Source of the DNA: JBGSMF01 sp041740315
Lineage (GTDB): Bacteria; Chloroflexota; Anaerolineae; Fen-1058
Direction of reading: 5' to 3'
Assembly (NCBI GenBank): GCA_041740315.1
Contig: JBGSMF010000383.1
Location: forward strand, 1-9,592
DNA: 9,592 nucleotides
Positions 6,455-9,592 of the stretch are shown here, piece after piece. The position numbers and the translations under genes are program-made. The notes below the pieces were generated by a model, which was not told the origin of the DNA, did no database searches, and saw nothing but the letters and a program-made list of their open reading frames with translations. Within the stretch, counting starts at the first letter, position 1; each line of letters starts with the position of its first letter.

Positions 6455-6768
6455 GATTCTTTTCCGGCGCCGCGCCAGGCGCAGCAGTTAACTCTAACTT
6501 TTACCACGGCCACAGTCTGCCATCACTAATAGTATTATGCTGTAACTGCTCACCCTCCCCCAGGCTACCAAGTTGCAACCTGCGGGAGGGTAGACCAAGC
6601 AGTTACATTATGCCACAAAACTGCTTACTTGGGCAGTAGGCGCTATGCCTAACATCCATTTGGAGAGATTTACCCATAGTAAAAACATGCCCCAGTTTGG
6701 CAACGGGAACATTTTCAACTCTACCCGCGTCTATTGCTTGAAGTAGAGCATGTTGGAGAAAAAGAGCA
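6455..6768. other. Divergent intergenic spacer
   Basis: These 314 bases separate the sensor kinase (minus) from the L,D-transpeptidase (plus) and must hold both promoters. The visible content is the MITE-like palindrome at 6541-6607, a small palindrome AGTTAACT at 6486-6493, a short inverted repeat TAGGC/GCCTA at 6637-6651, and a ribosome binding site GGAG (6755-6758) 10 bases before the plus-strand ATG. No convincing -35/-10 pair was found on either strand. No small gene is supported. Confidence 0.6.
6535..6613. mobile_element. 67-bp MITE-like palindromic insertion with 6-bp target duplication
   Basis: The core at 6541-6607 is a long imperfect palindrome. The outer arms TGTAACTGCT (6541-6550) and AGCAGTTACA (6598-6607) are perfect inverted repeats. 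Inside them ACCCTCCC pairs with GGGAGGGT and CAGG pairs with CCTG, leaving a 14-base loop containing TTGCAA. It is flanked on both sides by TTATGC (6535-6540 and 6608-6613), a probable target-site duplication. It encodes nothing and lies between divergent genes, so a terminator role is unlikely. A non-autonomous miniature inverted-repeat element moved in trans by a transposase elsewhere is the best reading; a dispersed REP-like palindrome is the alternative. Confidence 0.65.
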
Positions 6769-8325
6769 ATGGCATTCAAACAAACTTGGAAATCAACTTT
6801 GTCCACAATCCATCGTCCTTATGGCGCGCAGGTTGTTGCCCGGCCGCGCGCACGCCAACAAGCCCGGTGGTCATGGGGCTGGGTGATTTTGAGTGAAGGG
6901 ATCATCGGCGCTGCCGTCATTGTGATGGCAGGGCTATTTTTGCTTTACAGCAGCAAGCTGATTTTCCCCGGCGTCCACACCGTGGGAGTAGGACTGGGTG
7001 GGCTGTCTAAACAACAAGCCGCTTTGGCGCTAGAAACGGCCTGGCAACGGCAAGCCATCACACTCTACGCCGGCGAAAAATCGTTCACGGCTTCACCGGA
7101 GCAATTGGGCATCTCGCTCGATGTTCAAGCCACTGTTCAAGCGGCTTTTCAACAGGGCCGCTCACTTGAAGCCCTCGGCAAACCTGTCTCACCCGTGCTC
7201 TATTTTGATTCAGCCATTGCCCAAGAGAATTTGGAAAGGCTGGCCCCGCAACTGGCACTGCCCGCTACCAGCGCAAGCGTCAGAATCGCCAGCGGGCGCG
7301 CCGAGGCAGTTCCGGCCGTGGCTGGGCAAGCCCTGAACCTAGCCGCAACCCAGAGCTACCTGGAACAGAATCTAGACCAAATAATCGTACAAGGGAGTTT
7401 GCCCCTGATCATGTCGCCGATCCAGCCTGCCAGTTCAGATGTAAGCGCCCTGGTCAATCAAGCCAACCAACTGCTGGCCAAACCGCTCGAGTTCCACGCC
7501 TATGACCCCATTACAAACGAAGCATTGGCCTGGACTGTCGCTCCGCAGACTTGGGGGGAATGGCTCTTGCTGAGCGCCAGCCTGCAAGATTCAACCCAGC
7601 TTTGTTGGAGCGTAGACACAGACAAGGTCAAAAATTTTCTGGCCGGGCAAACAGCCGGGCTTGGTTACGAGCGTTACATTGATTCGGAACAAGCCGTAGC
7701 GGCATTTTCAAATGCGCTTTCGGCTCAACAAGTCCAGGTGAGCCTGCGCATCTATCACCGCCCCAAGCAGCACATTGTGCAGGCAGGCGAGACTTTGGCC
7801 AGCATCGGGCGCGCCTATGGCATACCGTATGCCTGGATTCAGCAAGCTAATCCCGATGTGAGCGAGGCGTTATATGCCGGCCAGACCTTGACCATTCCCT
7901 CACAAGACACTTTTCTCCCCTTGCCGGTGGTTGAAAACAAGCGTATTGTGGTCAGTATAGCTCAGCAAAAAATATGGGCCTATGAAAATGGCGCTATCAA
8001 GTGGGAATGGGCGGTCAGCACCGGCATCTCTTCCAGCCCTAGCTCGCCGGGGATCTTTCAAATTCGCACCCACGAGCCGAATGCCTATGCAGGAAATTGG
8101 GATCTGTGGATGCCGCATTTCATGGGCATCTACCGCCCGGTGCCAGGCTCTGATTTTATGAACGGTTTTCACGGCTTTCCCACTCGCAATGGCTCACAAC
8201 TGCTGTGGACCAATAGCCTGGGCAAGCCCGTGACCTATGGCTGTATTTTGATCAGCACCGAAAACGCCGCCTTGCTATATGAATGGGCTGAAGACGGCAC
8301 GGTGGTCGAGATCAGATCAGATTGA
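6769..8325 (+). CDS. Membrane-anchored LysM and YkuD L,D-transpeptidase
   Basis: The 518-residue protein has a basic N-terminal tail of about 40 residues, one transmembrane helix (about 41-61), and a long extracytoplasmic part. The first section resembles VanW/YoaR-associated peptidoglycan-binding repeats, one starting near TVGVGLGGLSKQQAALALE (about 71-131) and a second at about 225-315. A LysM domain follows at about 334-378 (VQAGETLASIGRAYGIP, ending LYAGQTLTIP), then a YkuD catalytic domain at about 391-516. YkuD enzymes cross-link or anchor peptidoglycan stems through a catalytic Cys. Here that is Cys492 in VTYGCILIS, with upstream His468 in FHGFP. The usual motif is Ser-His-Gly-Cys-x-[Arg/Asn]; this protein has Thr-Tyr-Gly-Cys-Ile-Leu, so the His next to Cys and the polar residue after it are replaced. 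Length and domain order suggest a wall-associated enzyme held in the cytoplasmic membrane. The start is supported by GGAG at 6755-6758. It is followed by the SDR gene, but a separate promoter and hairpin lie between them. Confidence 0.9.
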   Translation: MAFKQTWKSTLSTIHRPYGAQVVARPRARQQARWSWGWVILSEGIIGAAVIVMAGLFLLYSSKLIFPGVHTVGVGLGGLSKQQAALALETAWQRQAITLYAGEKSFTASPEQLGISLDVQATVQAAFQQGRSLEALGKPVSPVLYFDSAIAQENLERLAPQLALPATSASVRIASGRAEAVPAVAGQALNLAATQSYLEQNLDQIIVQGSLPLIMSPIQPASSDVSALVNQANQLLAKPLEFHAYDPITNEALAWTVAPQTWGEWLLLSASLQDSTQLCWSVDTDKVKNFLAGQTAGLGYERYIDSEQAVAAFSNALSAQQVQVSLRIYHRPKQHIVQAGETLASIGRAYGIPYAWIQQANPDVSEALYAGQTLTIPSQDTFLPLPVVENKRIVVSIAQQKIWAYENGAIKWEWAVSTGISSSPSSPGIFQIRTHEPNAYAGNWDLWMPHFMGIYRPVPGSDFMNGFHGFPTRNGSQLLWTNSLGKPVTYGCILISTENAALLYEWAEDGTVVEIRSD

Positions 8326-8349
8326 CGAAGCGCTCAAAGCGTGTACAAT
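8322..8349 (+). promoter_or_regulatory. Upstream promoter (P1) for the SDR gene
   Basis: TTGACG (8322-8327) overlaps the transpeptidase stop codon, and TACAAT (8344-8349) follows after 16 bases. Each box matches five of six consensus bases. The predicted start near 8356 gives an SDR leader of about 90 bases that includes the hairpin at 8367-8396. Confidence 0.5.
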
Positions 8350-8366
8350 CTGGTAGGGTGTTCCCA

Positions 8367-8396
8367 GCCGCCAATGCATGAAAATGCATTGGCGGC
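8367..8396 (+). promoter_or_regulatory. 13-bp GAAA-loop hairpin between transpeptidase and SDR genes
   Basis: GCCGCCAATGCAT (8367-8379) and its exact complement (8384-8396) enclose GAAA (8380-8383), a GNRA tetraloop. The stem lies 41 bases after the transpeptidase stop and is followed by TTGTTCCC, a poor T tract. It could therefore be a weak terminator for the transpeptidase or a stable 5' leader structure for the SDR mRNA made from P1. It is flanked by TGTTCCCA direct repeats at 8359-8366 and 8398-8405. Confidence 0.7.
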
Positions 8397-8399
8397 TTG

Positions 8400-8428
8400 T
8401 TCCCAATAACGCCTATCACACCTATAAT
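8400..8428 (+). promoter_or_regulatory. Downstream promoter (P2) for the SDR gene
   Basis: TTCCCA (8400-8405, four of six) and a perfect TATAAT (8423-8428) are 17 bases apart. Predicted start is near 8435, only about 11 bases before the ATG at 8446. The -35 box is formed by the right copy of the 8-bp direct repeat that flanks the hairpin. Confidence 0.5.
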
Positions 8429-8445
8429 GTCTATTGAAAAGCGTC

Positions 8446-9300
8446 ATGGCAAAACAATACCTGATCAAAAAACAACCACTAAAGGGCAAGGTCGCCATCG
8501 TTTGCGGCGGCTCCAAGGGCATCGGCCTAGAGAGCGCCAAAGAGATCGTTCTGTTGGGCGGCAGTGTAGCCATCATTGCCAGGCAACCCGAAACGCTAGA
8601 GGCAGCCGCGCACAAAATCCGGCCCTTGGCGCGCCAAGCGACGCAGTTTGTTGAGCCCATCGCGTGCGACACAACTAATCACCAAAAGCTCGCTCCGTTG
8701 CTGGCCCAATTCATCGAGCGGCGCGGGGTTCCAGATCTTTTAATCAACGCCGTCGGTTACGCCCGCCCACAATACATCCAGCACCTCACGCTGCAAGACT
8801 TTAAAGACATTATGGACGTGAACTATTATGGGCAGTTGATTCCCATTCTCATTTTGCTGCCGCACCTGATGGCCGCCCGCAAGGGGCATATTGCCAACGT
8901 GGCTTCAATGATGGGCTATTTCGGCATCATGGGCTATGCCGCCTACGCGCCTACCAAATTTGCCATCGTCGGCCTCACTGAAGCGCTGCGCCACGAATTA
9001 AAGCCCTACAACATCAGCTTTTCCGTGCTCTATCCACCCGATACAGATACCCCCGGCTTCCAAACAGAAAACCAGACCAAGCCGCCTGAATGTGCCGCGC
9101 TGTCCAAAAGCGCCAGATTGTTGAGCGCAGAAAAGGTGGCCGAGGTCTTTGTTGAAGGCATCCTGAAAAAACAGTCCGCCATCTTGCCGGGCGAAGCCGC
9201 TTTGGGTTGGAGATTGGTCAGGCACTTGCCCTGGCTGGCGCGGTGGATAGCCGATACCCAATACAGGCAAGTTAGAAGAGAACTGGGCAAAACTGCCTGA
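8446..9300 (+). CDS. Short-chain dehydrogenase, 3-ketodihydrosphingosine-reductase-like
   Basis: The protein is 284 residues from the ATG at 8446; a TTG at 8434 in the same frame would add four residues but falls at the predicted P2 transcription start, so the ATG is preferred. Numbering from the ATG, the Rossmann cofactor motif is CGGSKGIG (about 20-27), then NAVG (101-104, a variant of NNAG), catalytic Asn126, Ser154, Tyr167 and Lys171 (YAPTK). After the active site comes LYPPDTDTPGFQTENQTKPP (195-214), the segment typical of 3-ketodihydrosphingosine reductases (KDSR/Tsc10), which reduce the ketone of the long-chain base with NADPH. A hydrophobic C-terminal stretch (WRLVRHLPWLARWI) fits peripheral membrane attachment, as expected for a lipid substrate. 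SDR membership is certain. KDSR-like is well supported by the motif; the true substrate (sphingoid base or other 3-ketolipid) is not shown, because no serine palmitoyltransferase or other lipid gene is in the window. Confidence 0.9.
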   Translation: MAKQYLIKKQPLKGKVAIVCGGSKGIGLESAKEIVLLGGSVAIIARQPETLEAAAHKIRPLARQATQFVEPIACDTTNHQKLAPLLAQFIERRGVPDLLINAVGYARPQYIQHLTLQDFKDIMDVNYYGQLIPILILLPHLMAARKGHIANVASMMGYFGIMGYAAYAPTKFAIVGLTEALRHELKPYNISFSVLYPPDTDTPGFQTENQTKPPECAALSKSARLLSAEKVAEVFVEGILKKQSAILPGEAALGWRLVRHLPWLARWIADTQYRQVRRELGKTA

Positions 9301-9368
9301 GCGCATTGCACAATGAGAGACCGGAACATTTTTCGCATTAGCCGCATCTTTTCAATAATCTGGGGTGA

Positions 9369-9388
9369 GGGCAGGGCATGCCCTGCCC
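9369..9388. repeat. 20-bp perfect palindrome
   Basis: GGGCAGGGCA followed by its exact reverse complement TGCCCTGCCC, without a spacer. Imperfect outer inverted repeats TGGGGTGAGGGC (9361-9372) and GGGCTACCCCCA (9407-9418) surround it, so it may be the core of a 58-bp dispersed repeat. It lies 68 bases after the SDR stop and has no T tract, so a terminator role is uncertain. Confidence 0.6.
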
Positions 9389-9515
9389 AGACAGTGTAAT
9401 CACACGGGCTACCCCCACATTTTGAGATGTCACGTTGGATCGTAGCCAACGAATTCTCTACCGTACACTTTCTGCCCGGAGTGAATTCTGCGAGAACAAT
9501 GCCGAGATTTTTAGC

Positions 9516-9569
9516 CACGAATTGCACGAATTCCACTAATTTGCTCTGTCTTTTTCGTGCTAATTCGTG
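9516..9569. repeat. CACGAATT-type repeat with long hairpin potential
   Basis: Three copies in a 9-base register (CACGAATTG, CACGAATTC, CACTAATTT) are followed by TTCGTGCTAATTCGTG (9554-9569). The latter is the reverse complement of the first two copies except for one extra base. The whole can fold into a stem of about 15 bp with a loop of about 23 bases. Repeats of this wording are common between genes in environmental bacterial genomes; that is recalled knowledge, not a search result. Confidence 0.6.
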
Positions 9570-9592
9570 AAACCTGCGCCTGCGCGCAGTGC

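Larger units (their letters stand above)
9301..9592. other. Non-coding right end with palindromic repeats
   Basis: No supported gene lies in these 292 bases. Visible structures are a 20-bp perfect palindrome at 9369-9388, a CGTTGG/CCAACG hairpin at 9433-9451, two GAATTC sites near 9450 and 9485, and a CACGAATT-type repeat folding on itself at 9516-9569. Reading frames across it are shadows or low-complexity. It looks like a spacer that has collected dispersed repeats. Confidence 0.6.

Noticed and set aside
9303..9314. CATTGCACAATG palindrome as SDR terminator
   Set aside because: The stem is 5 bp with a 2-base loop, and the nearest T run is more than 10 bases away.
9030..9536. Minus-strand frame of 168 codons overlapping the SDR end
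   Set aside because: It is antisense to the SDR C-terminal region and runs through palindromic repeats; it has no recognisable domain or ribosome binding site.

Overview
The window looks like a piece of an environmental bacterial chromosome, most likely Chloroflexota (Anaerolineae-like). That assignment is an inference. It rests on a histidine kinase with an N-terminal seven-helix membrane sensor, a membrane-anchored LysM plus YkuD L,D-transpeptidase with a Tyr-Gly-Cys active site, a ketodihydrosphingosine-reductase-like SDR, and intergenic spaces full of palindromic repeats. No rRNA, tRNA or CRISPR array is visible.

Left part (1 to about 2365, + strand): the right end of an integrated mobile element. 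An unrecognised coiled-coil/single-TM protein is followed with zero spacing by a large serine recombinase. The recombinase frame runs out of the element into chromosomal DNA. On the opposite strand at 2354-2518 lies the 5' end of a deoxynucleoside kinase gene (P-loop, then the Glu-Asn-Pro-Phe-Leu motif), which stops abruptly at about 2363. The simplest reading is that the element is integrated inside this kinase gene. The rest of the kinase should lie at the other end of the element, left of the window, and the last ~50 residues of the recombinase are read from antisense kinase DNA.

Middle part (2535-6454, - strand): a short C-terminal gene remnant, a beta-propeller lipoprotein with its own near-consensus promoter and a possible operator, a decayed NarL-type histidine kinase (phospho-acceptor His changed to Arg, one-base frameshift, no N-terminal region), and an intact 7TM-PAS-HisKA-HATPase sensor kinase. 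No response regulator is in the window.

Right part (6455-9592, + strand): a 314-base divergent spacer holds a 67-bp palindromic MITE-like insertion with a 6-bp target duplication. It is followed by the L,D-transpeptidase and then the SDR. The SDR appears to have two promoters. The upstream one would give a leader carrying a 13-bp GAAA-loop hairpin flanked by 8-bp direct repeats. The last ~290 bases have no gene and hold a 20-bp palindrome and a CACGAATT-type repeat that folds on itself.
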